From NCBI GenBank assembly GCA_947088865.1, contig CAMUHY010000016.1, positions 1 to 64,000 of the forward strand: DNA of 64,000 nucleotides, in the 5' to 3' direction. This document shows positions 25,967 to 35,070 of the stretch, one piece after another (position 1 is the stretch's first letter; each line of letters starts with the position of its first letter). Under the pieces are notes generated by a model. That model saw only the letters and a program-made list of their open reading frames with translations. It searched no databases and was not told where the DNA came from. Origin of the DNA: an uncultured Eubacterium sp. (GTDB lineage: Bacteria; Bacillota; Clostridia; Lachnospirales; Lachnospiraceae). The position numbers and the translations under genes were made by a program.

Positions 25967-26590
25967 TTATTTGCCAAGAATGTCTGATGTCTTTGTAGAA
26001 GAACCATTCTCTTCAAACCATTTATCAAATTTATCCATTGTAGCTGAATATGTATCAGAAGAGATACCTGGAAGGTCTTTTCCCCAAGCTTTTGTTGCCT
26101 GTTTAAATCCCTTTTCAACAGCAGAAACCATTTTTTTCATCTTTTCTTCATCACCGCCAGAAAGTGCAATAGCAAAATCAACTAAACGGTCTGAAGTCTG
26201 ATTAACACCCCAATAACCATTTTCGCCGATATCTTCCTTAGCTTGTGCAATGGTTGCCGCATCAGCAGTAAAATTGCCATTTGCCAAAGCCTTCCACATA
26301 TCATCAGCGTTGCCGATTGTCACACCTTGTTTTTGGAACATTTTTGTTACTAATGACTGCATCTGTTCCAATCTTGCTTGTGTGTCTGCCTTCATCTTAG
26401 CAACAATATTTGATGATGATTTTGAGTAAGGTTTTTGTGTTTTGCCAGTTGTCTTAGAAGCTTCATAAGTAGCACCTTCTTCAACTGTGTCCTTTTTTGG
26501 GGATTCATTTGTGCTATTCGCCTTAGAATTGCTAGCAGAGCTAGAATAATCTGTATAAGAATAGCGATTATCAACACCATATAAACTCAT
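25967..26590 (-). CDS. Conserved protein of unknown function (clostridial family)
   Basis: A 207-residue soluble protein. The first 75 residues are a Ser/Thr/Asn/Lys-rich low-complexity arm. The rest is helical with the conserved blocks ENGYWGVNQTSDRLVDFA, ALSGGDEEKMKKM and GFKQATKAWGKDLPGIS, then TYSATMDKFDKWFEE. I recall this family as common in Clostridia and of unknown role; relatives are sometimes auto-labelled 'hydrogenase-4 component G', a label with no support in this sequence although a hydrogenase operon lies beside it. No signal peptide or membrane segment. AAGGAGGCA gives a strong ribosome site. Confidence 0.72.
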   Translation of the reverse strand: MSLYGVDNRYSYTDYSSSASNSKANSTNESPKKDTVEEGATYEASKTTGKTQKPYSKSSSNIVAKMKADTQARLEQMQSLVTKMFQKQGVTIGNADDMWKALANGNFTADAATIAQAKEDIGENGYWGVNQTSDRLVDFAIALSGGDEEKMKKMVSAVEKGFKQATKAWGKDLPGISSDTYSATMDKFDKWFEENGSSTKTSDILGK

Positions 26591-26777
26591 AGATTGCCTC
26601 CTTGCCGCGTAAAAACGCTTGAAAATTTTTTAATAGTACATCCTCCATGATATACTACTATTTTTTATATCGGAAGAACAATTCCCATTATTAACCTTTT
26701 CTTGTTAAATTATTTAAAGATGTAAATAGTTAAATATATCACAGTAAGTTATGAGATATTTGATATTTGTGGCAGTT

Positions 26778-26827
26778 GCCAAATGGATATGCTTGCATAT
26801 TTGCTTGGCTCATTGCTTACAGAAATG
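26778..26827 (-). repeat. R2 palindromic repeat, copy 1
   Basis: On the minus strand it reads CATTTCTGTAAGCAATGAGC then CAAGCAAATATGCAAGCATA. It contains an ATATGC/GCATAT stem and aligns with 54870-54918, where the stem bases differ but still pair. Confidence 0.55.
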
Positions 26828-26897
26828 AAAGGATATCTGTAAAATAGTTCGTATCAACACATCAATAAGGGGAAATTGAATAATTTTTTTATTAGAT

Positions 26898-26927
26898 AAC
26901 GGGTGACACATTAATATGCCACCCGTT
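26898..26927 (-). terminator. Hairpin after hydA
   Basis: AACGGGTG and CACCCGTT pair, extended by TG/CA, around an AT-rich loop. It lies 33 bases beyond the hydA stop on the minus strand. A run of A rather than T follows at a short distance, so it is either a weak terminator or an mRNA 3'-end stabiliser. Confidence 0.45.
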
Positions 26928-26960
26928 GTAAAAAAAGGTTAAATCGTAATGATAATTATA

Positions 26961-28682
26961 TTAAATATCCCACTCTGATTGATTGGTATGTAAAAGTTCA
27001 TGCGATTTATGGGATAATGGTTTTTCTAAAAATTGCTCATACAACTGTCCTATAAAAGGATTTTCATGGCTAAAGCGGATAGAAGCATTTGCATCCAGAT
27101 GGCGAAGCGTCTCGCCGCGCTCCGCTGCAAGTTCTTTTCCGTCGGTGATAGGCTGACCGCCGCCGCCTGCACAGCCGCCAGGACATGCCATGATTTCTAC
27201 AAAATCATACTGTGCCTTGTTGGATTGAATGGCATGAAGCAATTTTCTTGCATTTCCCAGTCCACTTGCAACAGCAATTTTTAGACTGACATCGCCAACT
27301 TGTACAATGCGCTCTTTCCAGCCTTCCATTCCTCGAACCATACTAAAGGCGTCGGGATGTGGATTTTGACCTGTAACAAGGTAATGTGCGCTTCTAAGGG
27401 CAGCTTCCATAACACCGCCTGTTGTGCCAAAGATAACGCCGGCGCCAGTACCTAATCCTAAAGGTTCATCAAAGCTGCTCTCGCCAAGCTCTTCCAGACA
27501 AATACCACTAGAGCGCAGCATACGGCTTGTTTCTCTTGTAGTAAGCACGATATCCACGTCTTTTTTTGCTCCTGTATCAGAAACTTGAGGAACATCTGCT
27601 TCATATTTCTTTGATACACATGGCATAATGGATACACAGCAAATCTGTTCAGGTTCTACATTGAGTTGTTTTGCAAACCAAGTTTTAGCGATAGCGCCAA
27701 ACATTTGCTGAGGTGATTTTGCACTCGACAAGTTTGGCATAAATTCTGGAAATTCATATTTTAAAAATCGTACCCATCCAGGACAGCAGCTTGTAAACAT
27801 AGGCCAGTGATAGTCTTCTTTATGCTGTAATCGCTCTAAAAGTTCGCTGCCTTCTTCCATAATCGTTAAATCAGCCGCAAAATCGGTATCAAAAACATAA
27901 TCGAATCCAAGACCTTTCAAGGCTGTTACCATTCTGCCCACCGTTGCTAAATGTTCATCAAGACCGGCATCGGCTCCCCATGCAGAACGAACAGCAGGCG
28001 CTACTTGAGCAATAACAATTTTGTCTGGGTCAGCAATCGCATCTAATACTTTTTGTGTATCATCTCTTTCATGTAAAGCACCCACAGGACAATGAGTTAT
28101 ACATTGTCCGCACAAAGTACAATTGGCATCGTTTAAGCTTCTGGCACCACGCAGCCCAACCGTTGTACGCGGACCTGTTCCAAGTACGTCCCAGACGCCA
28201 AGACTTTGTATTTTTTCGCAAAAACTTACACAGCGCATACATTTGATACATTTTTCACGGTCACGAATCAATGGCTGATTTTTGTCCCAGTTCTTTTTTC
28301 GATAAGAAACTTCAAAAGGAATATCTGTAATATTTAAGTCTTGACAAAGACTTTGCAGTGTACAATTTCCGTTTCTTACACAGCTTGTGCAGTTTGTATT
28401 ATGTGTGGATAGAATTAACTCGATATTAATGCGGCGGGCTTCACGAACACGCGGAGAGTTGGTTAAGACCTCCATACCATCTTCTGCCTGTGTATTGCAG
28501 GCTGCACATAAATTTTCATTTCCTACGATTTCTACGATGCAGACACGACAAGCACCAATTTCGTTGATATCCTTAAGATAGCATAATGTTGGAATTTTAA
28601 TTCCCACACTACGGGCTGCATTTAAAATAGTAGTTCCTTCTTTTACAGTCACATTTTTTCCATCTATCGTTAATTTTACCAT
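26961..28682 (-). CDS. hydA: [FeFe] hydrogenase catalytic subunit
   Basis: A 573-residue hydrogenase. Order of domains: [2Fe-2S] ferredoxin domain (Cys34, 45, 48, 62), the His-Cys3 cluster motif (THNTNCTSCVRNGNC), two [4Fe-4S] motifs (CIKCMRCVSFC, CTLCGQCITHC), then the H-cluster domain with the three signatures TSCCPGWV, MPCVSKKYEAD and ACPGGCAGGGGQP. It makes or uses H2, disposing of reductant in fermentation. The ATG overlaps the end of the upstream oxidoreductase by seven bases (ATGGTAA), showing tight coupling. Pairing with a glutamate-synthase-like flavoprotein fits what the literature calls group A2. No maturase genes are in the window. Confidence 0.95.
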   Translation of the reverse strand: MVKLTIDGKNVTVKEGTTILNAARSVGIKIPTLCYLKDINEIGACRVCIVEIVGNENLCAACNTQAEDGMEVLTNSPRVREARRINIELILSTHNTNCTSCVRNGNCTLQSLCQDLNITDIPFEVSYRKKNWDKNQPLIRDREKCIKCMRCVSFCEKIQSLGVWDVLGTGPRTTVGLRGARSLNDANCTLCGQCITHCPVGALHERDDTQKVLDAIADPDKIVIAQVAPAVRSAWGADAGLDEHLATVGRMVTALKGLGFDYVFDTDFAADLTIMEEGSELLERLQHKEDYHWPMFTSCCPGWVRFLKYEFPEFMPNLSSAKSPQQMFGAIAKTWFAKQLNVEPEQICCVSIMPCVSKKYEADVPQVSDTGAKKDVDIVLTTRETSRMLRSSGICLEELGESSFDEPLGLGTGAGVIFGTTGGVMEAALRSAHYLVTGQNPHPDAFSMVRGMEGWKERIVQVGDVSLKIAVASGLGNARKLLHAIQSNKAQYDFVEIMACPGGCAGGGGQPITDGKELAAERGETLRHLDANASIRFSHENPFIGQLYEQFLEKPLSHKSHELLHTNQSEWDI

Positions 28683-30514
28683 TTCGTCCAGCGCTCCTCT
28701 CTGCCGCCTCTAAAACCGCCATAACCGTAATGGTCGCAGCGCAGGCAGCGGCTACATTCATGTTTTGCTTCTTCCTCTGTCATGCCAATTTCCATAATAT
28801 CAAAGTCATCATTACGGTCACTTGGGGTTCGCTCAACCATATTGATACGACCCATAGCGCCTCTTGCCTGATGGGTTGCTTTTGGCACTTCAGGCGGTTT
28901 TGGCAAAGTGCTGTGAAAACCAAGATATGTGTCAATATTTCCAGCCGCCGTTTTTCCTGCTTCAATTGCACGAATGGCAGTTGAAGGACCGCTTGCACAG
29001 TCACCGCCGGCAAATACACCTTCCATACCTTCAATTTTACAGAATTTATCCGACAAAATTTTTGCCCATTTTGTAGGAACGCCCTCTTCCATAAAACCGT
29101 CAGAATCAATTGCTTGACCGATAGCACCGATAATAATATCACAAGGAATACGCTCCTGCGGACGATTTGCATTGACAGGTTTTGGACGACCATTAGCATA
29201 TTCACCCGGAATTTGAGGCTGAACAATCAAGGCAACGGCATATCCATTTTCATCGGTTTCTACACGAACGGGAGCCATTAAAGGAACAATGTCGCAGCCT
29301 TCTGCAATAGCGCCTTCCACTTCTTCCACCTGTGCAGTCATATCGACTTTCCGGCGGCGGTATACACATTTTACAGTATTTGCGCCAAGTCGTTTGGCGG
29401 TTCTAGTAACGTCCATCGCTACATTTCCGCCGCCCACTACGACAATATTTTTGCCGGAAAAATCAGGTACGTTGCCATCTCCTATGCCGCGAAGCAAGTC
29501 GACAGCAGATAAGATGTTCTTTGCATCTTGACCGTCAACACCAAGATTTTTATAGGAATGTGCGCCGATTGAAATATAAACGGCGTCAAATTTTTCACGA
29601 AGTTCGGTCAGTGTAATGGTTTCTCCAATACGAGTATTGGTATGTAGTTCTACGCCAGTAGAGAGAATGACATTGATATCTTCATCTAAATATTTGTCAG
29701 GCAAACGATAGCGTGGAATACCATAACGCAGCATACCGCCTGTTTTTTCTCTCTGTTCATACACGGTTACGCTGTGTCCCATAAGACGTAGAAAATAAGC
29801 TGCTGTCAAACCACTAGGACCTGCTCCTATAATAGCAACCTTTTTTTGTGTGTCAGCGGCACATTCTGGTGCAGGTACATGCCCAGCACTGTCAACGGCA
29901 ACACGCTTAATTCCACGAATGTTGATTGCATCATCCAAAATGCTACGGCGGCAGCGTTCCTCGCAAGGATGTTCACATACAAGCGCACACGAGCTTGGAA
30001 AAGGGTTATCTTTACGAATCAGACGAACGGCATCTTCAAAACGTCCTTCTTTGACTAATGCAATATAACCTGGAATATCAACATGGGCAGGACAGGCACG
30101 ACGGCATGGAACAGGCTGAAATTCTGCTGTACAGTGATGTTCTCTAATATGTGTTAAAAAGTCCTCTTTTGCGCCGTCAAGACAGGCAAGTACGCTTCTT
30201 CCAGCTTCTGCACCAATAGCGCAATCCGAAGAATCCATAACGGTTTTGGCTGTTCGTTCCAGTATCACTAAATCTTCCATTGATGCAAAACCATCTAAAA
30301 TCTTTTCCATCAACTTGGTCATCTGGTCTAATCCAACACGACAAGGTACACATTTTCCGCAGCTTTGTGAAAGACACACTTTTACTAATGCGGCTGTCTG
30401 CTCTACCGGACAATTTCCTTCAGGTGCTGCCGCATTGCGGTGTGCAAGGTCTTCATAGAGCATATCCATTGTTTTTTGGATGCCATCGGGACAAGTAATT
30501 TGTAATCTATTCAA
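28676..30514 (-). CDS. NuoF-like Fe-S/GltD-like flavoprotein partner of hydrogenase
   Basis: A 612-residue fusion. The N-terminus (about 1-125) matches the C-terminal [4Fe-4S] domain of NuoF (SCGKCVPCRVGL). The remainder is a glutamate-synthase small-subunit type oxidoreductase: CRRACPAHVDIPGYI and CEHPCEERCRR Fe-S ligands, FAD motif IIGAGPSGLTAAYFLR, NAD(P) motif VVGGGNVAMD, and GVFAGGDCASGPSTAI. It probably passes electrons between NAD(P)H and the hydrogenase. I place the start at a TTG (30514), because GGAGG at 30527-30523 lies 8 bases before it and the frame's earlier TTG overlaps that site. Confidence 0.88.
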   Translation of the reverse strand: MNRLQITCPDGIQKTMDMLYEDLAHRNAAAPEGNCPVEQTAALVKVCLSQSCGKCVPCRVGLDQMTKLMEKILDGFASMEDLVILERTAKTVMDSSDCAIGAEAGRSVLACLDGAKEDFLTHIREHHCTAEFQPVPCRRACPAHVDIPGYIALVKEGRFEDAVRLIRKDNPFPSSCALVCEHPCEERCRRSILDDAINIRGIKRVAVDSAGHVPAPECAADTQKKVAIIGAGPSGLTAAYFLRLMGHSVTVYEQREKTGGMLRYGIPRYRLPDKYLDEDINVILSTGVELHTNTRIGETITLTELREKFDAVYISIGAHSYKNLGVDGQDAKNILSAVDLLRGIGDGNVPDFSGKNIVVVGGGNVAMDVTRTAKRLGANTVKCVYRRRKVDMTAQVEEVEGAIAEGCDIVPLMAPVRVETDENGYAVALIVQPQIPGEYANGRPKPVNANRPQERIPCDIIIGAIGQAIDSDGFMEEGVPTKWAKILSDKFCKIEGMEGVFAGGDCASGPSTAIRAIEAGKTAAGNIDTYLGFHSTLPKPPEVPKATHQARGAMGRINMVERTPSDRNDDFDIMEIGMTEEEAKHECSRCLRCDHYGYGGFRGGREERWTKW

Positions 30515-30599
30515 ACAATACGCCTCCAATCTTATTATATTTTTTTATAATAGGTCAGCTACATAAGCTGAATTATTATTATCAGAATGTAAATTTTTA

Positions 30600-30780
30600 T
30601 ATCACAGTTATGCTGTGGTTATTGTGCTATAAAATTAACATTGTAAGTTGCCAGAAGTTTGCGAAGCAAACTTTTATACCACAGCTATGCTGTGGTTATT
30701 ATGCTATAAAATTAACATTGTAAGTTGTCAGAAGTTTGCGAAGCAAACTTTTATACCACAGCTATGCTGTGGTTATTATA
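30600..30780. repeat. 77-bp tandem repeat with two hairpins per unit
   Basis: The sequence ATGCTGTGG recurs at 30610, 30687 and 30764, a strict 77-base period. Each unit carries the palindrome CCACAGCTATGCTGTGG and a second stem-loop AGTTTGCGAAGCAAACT, joined by an AT-rich linker. Two complete periods plus a partial third are present, differing by a few bases. They fill the 405-base spacer upstream of the hydrogenase operon and downstream of the Fic gene. Function unknown; the hairpins could act as terminators for either strand. Confidence 0.88.
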
Positions 30781-30919
30781 TCATAAATTTTGTGAAATGT
30801 AGATACCATTTTCATACCAAATAATAGATTTTAAAATAAAATCTTTTTAGATAATTGAATAATGAAAGAAAGCAGATAGGGAGATAATTCTAACATCAAG
30901 AAATTCTCCAAAGAAGGTT

Positions 30920-31831
30920 TTATAACTGGATATCAAACATGGACATCAGTTTTTTAAAGGTATCTTGTCCATCCAGACAGGTATCTGTCAGATAGCCTTT
31001 CTCCCATTCCCATTCAGAGAGACCCCTGTAATAATACATTTTTTTGTCATCCTCAATGATAAACGGAATAAGTCCGAAACGCAGGCACTCTTTTAATGCA
31101 ATCAGCCTGCCGACTCTGCCATTGCCATCTTGGAATGGATGAATGCGTTCAAACTCGTAATGGAAGAGAATGATGTCATTAATTGTGACAGCAGTTTTGG
31201 TTTCATATTCGGAAAGCAGAACTTTCATGCGTGGAGCAACCTCTTTCGGTTTTGCAGTTTCATGTCCGCCAACCATATTGGCTCTTTTCTTGTAATCTCC
31301 AACGGCAAACCATGCAAGTGAGGAATCCTTTGTACTTTGCTTCAAAATGCGGTGAAGTTCTTTGATGATATCCTCAGTAAGAGGTTCTTCCGCCATATCG
31401 ATACAAAAGTCAATGGCTCGAAAATGATTGACAGTTTCAATAATGTCATCAACAGGGATGCCTTCTCTGGTATCTATTGTGTTTGTTTCAAAAATCAGCC
31501 TAGTCTGCTCTTCACTGAGCTTGCTGCCCTCTATGTGATTGGAATTATAGGTCATTCGTACTTGAAGTTCGTGATACAGTCCTCCAGGCATACGAATGTT
31601 TTTTTCATCTCTAAGCGTTTGAAGCAAGTTGTTATCCGAAATGGTCTGGCATAATTCATTGGCAGAACAACCGAAAAAAACAGCCATTTTTTCAAGAACA
31701 TGATTAGCGATTTTCTCTCCCCGCCCGACTTTTGCAATTGTACGTGAGGAAATACCAAGCTCTTTAGCCAGTGCGGTTTTCGTCAGACCTTTTTCATTCA
31801 GTTTTTGCAGTAAATTGGAATATGAAATCAT
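30920..31831 (-). CDS. Fic-domain protein with N-terminal HTH
   Basis: A 303-residue protein. Residues 1-60 form an XRE-type helix-turn-helix (LTKTALAKELGISSRTIAKV). The rest is a Fic domain with the catalytic loop HPFQDGNGRVGR. The N-terminal inhibitory motif SxxxEG is visible as SNHIEG, placing it in the self-inhibited class. Fic enzymes usually transfer AMP from ATP to a protein hydroxyl. The fused HTH suggests that it regulates its own transcription. I prefer the ATG at 31831 (GAAGG 8 bases upstream) to the GTG nine bases earlier. It stands alone, without an obvious antitoxin partner. Confidence 0.9.
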   Translation of the reverse strand: MISYSNLLQKLNEKGLTKTALAKELGISSRTIAKVGRGEKIANHVLEKMAVFFGCSANELCQTISDNNLLQTLRDEKNIRMPGGLYHELQVRMTYNSNHIEGSKLSEEQTRLIFETNTIDTREGIPVDDIIETVNHFRAIDFCIDMAEEPLTEDIIKELHRILKQSTKDSSLAWFAVGDYKKRANMVGGHETAKPKEVAPRMKVLLSEYETKTAVTINDIILFHYEFERIHPFQDGNGRVGRLIALKECLRFGLIPFIIEDDKKMYYYRGLSEWEWEKGYLTDTCLDGQDTFKKLMSMFDIQL

Positions 31832-32077
31832 AGTGTTCACCTTCTTTCTTTACTTATTATATCTTAAAAAGCTAAAAAGTAAAGGTTTCTTTGTGGAAAA
31901 GTAAAGGGAAAGATAATCAAACACTCTGTAAAGTATTATGCTTGAATGACAAGTACGCTATAATAGCGGATAGTTTGATTTTTTCTCTATTTGGTTTGAT
32001 TTATCTAATATTTTATAATAGAATAACATTAGTGAAAAGATATTGCAGTTTTTGAAATTATAAAGGAGGTAATTTCT

Positions 32078-32392
32078 ATGATTGGTTTTAGCATAATGCT
32101 GTGGTTTTGTTCAGCAATAATGATAATTTTAAGTATTTCTTTGCTAAGAGGAAATTATACTAGTATGCACGGAAAGGTATTTGACAACACAGCAGATAAA
32201 GCAGGATATGCAAAAGCTTTAGGAAAGCCTGTTTTAGTATTAGGGATAGGTATTGCTAGTGCTGGTGCAGCAGCAGTTGTAATACAAGGGATTTATTCAA
32301 TCATTATTTCGATTCTTGTTTTATTGTTGTTTATTGTTATAGTTGGAGTATGGTTTATTAAGATTCAAAGACAATTTAACCTTATCAAGTAA
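32078..32392 (+). CDS. Small membrane protein, DUF3784-like
   Basis: 104 residues with three hydrophobic segments (about 3-22, 48-68 and 71-94) and a polar loop LLRGNYTSMHGKVFDNTADK between the first two. The layout resembles DUF3784 proteins of Firmicutes, function unknown. A strong AAAGGAGGT site precedes the start. The last residues NLIK and the stop are encoded by the beginning of an R1 repeat, so the original C-terminus may have been altered by repeat insertion. Confidence 0.7.
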   Translation: MIGFSIMLWFCSAIMIILSISLLRGNYTSMHGKVFDNTADKAGYAKALGKPVLVLGIGIASAGAAAVVIQGIYSIIISILVLLLFIVIVGVWFIKIQRQFNLIK

Positions 32393-32427
32393 ACAGTGAA
32401 GCGGACTGTGAATATTTGCTTGATTAA
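32374..32427 (+). repeat. R1 interspersed repeat, copy c (overlaps a gene end)
   Basis: TTTAACCTTATCAAG joins the 5' edge of R1 directly to AGTGAAGCGGACTGTGAATA and TTGCTTGATTAA, the 3' palindrome part, so the middle is deleted. The stop codon of the preceding gene lies inside it. Confidence 0.65.
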
Positions 32428-32432
32428 ATAGT

Positions 32433-32486
32433 ACAACAAAGGACAGCAATAAGCTATCGCTTTATGCTGTCCTTTGTTGTGTCTAT
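32433..32486. terminator. Bidirectional terminator
   Basis: ACAACAAAGGACAGCA (32433-32448) and TGCTGTCCTTTGTTGT (32465-32480) make a perfect 16-bp stem. It lies between convergent genes ending at 32392 and 32533. Confidence 0.85.
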
Positions 32487-32532
32487 TTTAGGTTAAAGGT
32501 TTACTGGCAATTTTTAAATGGTTTGTTATTTT

Positions 32533-33903
32533 TTATGTAATTTTTATGGTTCGTTTTTTCCAAATTCCTGTCCAATACAATGAATATAAGCATAAGGCAG
32601 ACAAGGCGTTACTGACAACAACAGAATACCATACGCTTTCAACTCCCATGTGCAATATACTGGAACAAAACCATAGTGTGAGGAATCGAAATCCCCATAT
32701 TCGGATGGCATCAACAAACATAGTAATCATAGTGTGTCCACAGCCTTGAAATAGACCTTGTGAGACATTGTAAAACGCATTTGTCCAGCAGCACATAGCC
32801 ATAAGTGATAAAAATTCTGTTGCAAGAGGTATTACATTTTCGTCTGTTGAAAAAAATCGTACAATAGGTTCTGCAATAAAACGCAGTGATAAAATCATTC
32901 CAAATACAAATAAAAAAGTTGCGCCAATTCTCAATGCAATATGAAATGTTTTATCAACACGCTTAATATTATTAGCGCCAATATTTTGCCCAACAATGGT
33001 TGAGATTGCTGAACCAATACCATTTGCAGGAAGTGTTATAATACTGTTTATCTTATTGCCGATACCATATGCAGTTGTTGCGGTCATACCATAATTATTT
33101 ACATTTTTTGTCATAAGTAAAAATCCAAACTGCATAGTACTGCCGCCTATGGCAGTAGGAAGACCAATTTTTATAATAGAAGTCATTTTGTTTTTATCAA
33201 ACTGAAATCCTTTAAAATTAATATGGATAAGCTTTTTCTTATTACACAGAGAAACAATAGCAATAACTGCACTTGGAATTTTTGCTAGAAGCGTCGCAAG
33301 TGCGGCGCCGGCAATACCCCAGTTAAATGTTATAAGAAATATTGGGTCAAGAATAAGGTTGACGCTTACACCAAGCAGATTTAAAAGCATAGGCTTAAAG
33401 GTATCGCCCTGTGATTGATGAACGGCTGTAAACATATTAATCATAAAAAGAAATGGTAAATCAAGCACCACAATTCTTATATAGGAAAGTCCATATTTAT
33501 AAATGTTGCCCTCTGCACCAAGCCAGCTAACAATACCAGGACTTGCTAACCAACATAAGGCAGCACAGATAAATGCAAATATAATGGAACATAAACAAAT
33601 ATGATTTGCCATTGATTTAGCCTGTTCATCTTGGCGCGCCCCAAGATATTGCGATATTAAAATAGAGCCGGCGGTAGTGATACCCATGCCAAAATTAATC
33701 AATATATTTTGTACAGGAGATACCAGTGTAATTGCGGCTTGTGATTCTGTACCAATCTTTCCAAGCCAAAATGTATCTGTAAGATTATACATGGATTGAA
33801 TAAAACTATTAAGCATTACAGGAACAGCTAAGATAAGAATAGCTTTGATAAGATTTCCTTCAAGAAGAAGGGTACGTTTGTCTTCGCTTATTGGTTTTGC
33901 CAT
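32533..33903 (-). CDS. MATE-family efflux transporter
   Basis: A 456-residue transporter with about twelve membrane helices in two homologous halves. Family features are the N-terminal LLLEGNLIKAILILAVPVML, MYNLTDTFWLGKIG and IGNKINSIITLPANGIG. MATE proteins export drugs or other organic cations with sodium or proton gradients. The start at 33903 (MAKPISEDK) follows AAAGGAG by about 11 bases; an earlier start 63 bases upstream has none. It diverges from an AraC-type regulator, which may control it. Confidence 0.92.
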   Translation of the reverse strand: MAKPISEDKRTLLLEGNLIKAILILAVPVMLNSFIQSMYNLTDTFWLGKIGTESQAAITLVSPVQNILINFGMGITTAGSILISQYLGARQDEQAKSMANHICLCSIIFAFICAALCWLASPGIVSWLGAEGNIYKYGLSYIRIVVLDLPFLFMINMFTAVHQSQGDTFKPMLLNLLGVSVNLILDPIFLITFNWGIAGAALATLLAKIPSAVIAIVSLCNKKKLIHINFKGFQFDKNKMTSIIKIGLPTAIGGSTMQFGFLLMTKNVNNYGMTATTAYGIGNKINSIITLPANGIGSAISTIVGQNIGANNIKRVDKTFHIALRIGATFLFVFGMILSLRFIAEPIVRFFSTDENVIPLATEFLSLMAMCCWTNAFYNVSQGLFQGCGHTMITMFVDAIRIWGFRFLTLWFCSSILHMGVESVWYSVVVSNALSALCLYSLYWTGIWKKRTIKIT

Positions 33904-34005
33904 TTTGTAAGAACACTCCTTTCTCAATATGTAAGTAATTGCAAAATAAATTATTTTGTATAACAAGTGGAAAAAATTTGAAATTTTCTATTCGTTATGT
34001 GTTAC

Positions 34006-34034
34006 TTGACAAATCTTTATAATTCTATTATTGT
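34006..34034 (+). promoter_or_regulatory. Promoter candidate for the AraC regulator
   Basis: TTGACA (34006-34011), a 17-base spacer and TATTGT (34029-34034), leaving a leader of about 110 bases. It lies in the divergent spacer shared with the MATE gene. Confidence 0.55.
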
Positions 34035-34152
34035 AAATAATAGCATAAAAAACAGTAAATTCCATAAAAATATCACTAAAAATAAAACAAAGTACAGAAA
34101 AAAAGCTATTTATGATAAAGATTTAGATAGTTTTTGGATATGGAGGATTAAT

Positions 34153-34983
34153 ATGATAATGGATATGCCATCCGATTTTAAGATAAGCAAGGTGAAAAGA
34201 GATTTTACACAGGGAGTTCAGCCACAGCACAGCCATCCATATTATGAAGTTTTTTATCTTATTAATGGGGATTGTACATTTTTTATTGAACATAATATAT
34301 ATAAGCTTAATAGGGGAGATTTAGTTATCGTGCCAAAAGGAGCCATTCATAAAAGTACTTTTCCGATTTATGGAGTGAGTGAACGTTTTGTAGTATGTTT
34401 TAAAGATAGTAATCTTTTATGGCTTGATGAATTATTAGGAAAAGACATTAGAAAAGAGACATTTAAGGCAGGGGTAATATCCATTCCAGATAAAAGACGT
34501 GAATATGTAGAATCGCTTATGAAAAAAATGCTTTTCGAGAGTGAAGGGCAGGACATATTGTCGCCAGCATTTATTAGAACAGGTCTTTTAGAGCTTATCT
34601 TATTTATGATACGATGTCAGCGATTTGAGCGAAATGTAATGAAAGAAATTGATGTAGATAATCGTCTTATGCAAGAGATTGCAACCTATATATATGAAAA
34701 TTATGAAAAAAAATTAAGTTTGGACGAATTGTCTGAGCGTTTTCATATCAGTAAGTCCTATCTTTCAAAAAAATTTAAAGCAATTACAGGTACAGGTATT
34801 AAAGAATATATTATTAATGTCCGAATTAAAAATGCCTGCACCTTATTATTAGAGACAAATAAGTCGATTACAGATATAGCATTTGAATGTGGTTTTAATG
34901 ACAGCAATTATTTTGGTGACGCTTTTAAGCATATCAAGGGAATGTCGCCGAATAAATATAGGAGAAACAAGGAAACAATGTAA
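34153..34983 (+). CDS. AraC-family transcriptional regulator
   Basis: 276 residues. An N-terminal cupin-like sensing domain (QPQHSHPYYEVFYLINGDCT, then LNRGDLVIVPKGAIHKS) is followed by two helix-turn-helix motifs (LSLDELSERFHISKSYLSKKF and SITDIAFECGFNDSNYFGDAF). It likely binds a sugar or other small molecule and activates nearby genes. ATGGAGGA lies 8 bases before the ATG at 34153. The divergent MATE exporter is the nearest candidate target. Confidence 0.9.
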   Translation: MIMDMPSDFKISKVKRDFTQGVQPQHSHPYYEVFYLINGDCTFFIEHNIYKLNRGDLVIVPKGAIHKSTFPIYGVSERFVVCFKDSNLLWLDELLGKDIRKETFKAGVISIPDKRREYVESLMKKMLFESEGQDILSPAFIRTGLLELILFMIRCQRFERNVMKEIDVDNRLMQEIATYIYENYEKKLSLDELSERFHISKSYLSKKFKAITGTGIKEYIINVRIKNACTLLLETNKSITDIAFECGFNDSNYFGDAFKHIKGMSPNKYRRNKETM

Positions 34984-34989
34984 ATGTAC

Positions 34990-35019
34990 TTGCATTTGTA
35001 CAATATGTTATTATATAAT
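34990..35019 (+). promoter_or_regulatory. Promoter candidate for ispE
   Basis: TTGCAT (34990-34995), an 18-base spacer and a perfect TATAAT (35014-35019), leaving a leader of about 45 bases before the ispE start. Confidence 0.55.
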
Positions 35020-35070
35020 GTTGTATATTTATAAGTACAATTTTTTGTGTTTATTAGGTGGAGAGACAGC

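Larger units (their letters stand above)
26591..26960. other. Spacer between two minus-strand genes
   Basis: 370 bases containing one R2 repeat (26778-26827) and a GC-rich hairpin (26898-26927). The 5' region of the 25967 gene is here, but I could not assign a convincing promoter. Confidence 0.5.

Noticed and set aside
25967..26590. Hydrogenase component label for the conserved protein next to hydA
   Set aside because: No cysteine, metal or cofactor motif is present and the gene has its own terminator and a 370-base spacer from hydA.
26590..26660. Short upstream frame MEDVLLKNFQAFLRGKEAIY before the gene at 25967
   Set aside because: It has no ribosome site of its own and overlaps the strong site of the real gene; its composition is not peptide-like in any recognisable way.
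30600..30780. 77-bp repeat as a CRISPR array
   Set aside because: The sequence between the palindromes is also repeated, so there are no unique spacers, and no cas genes are present.
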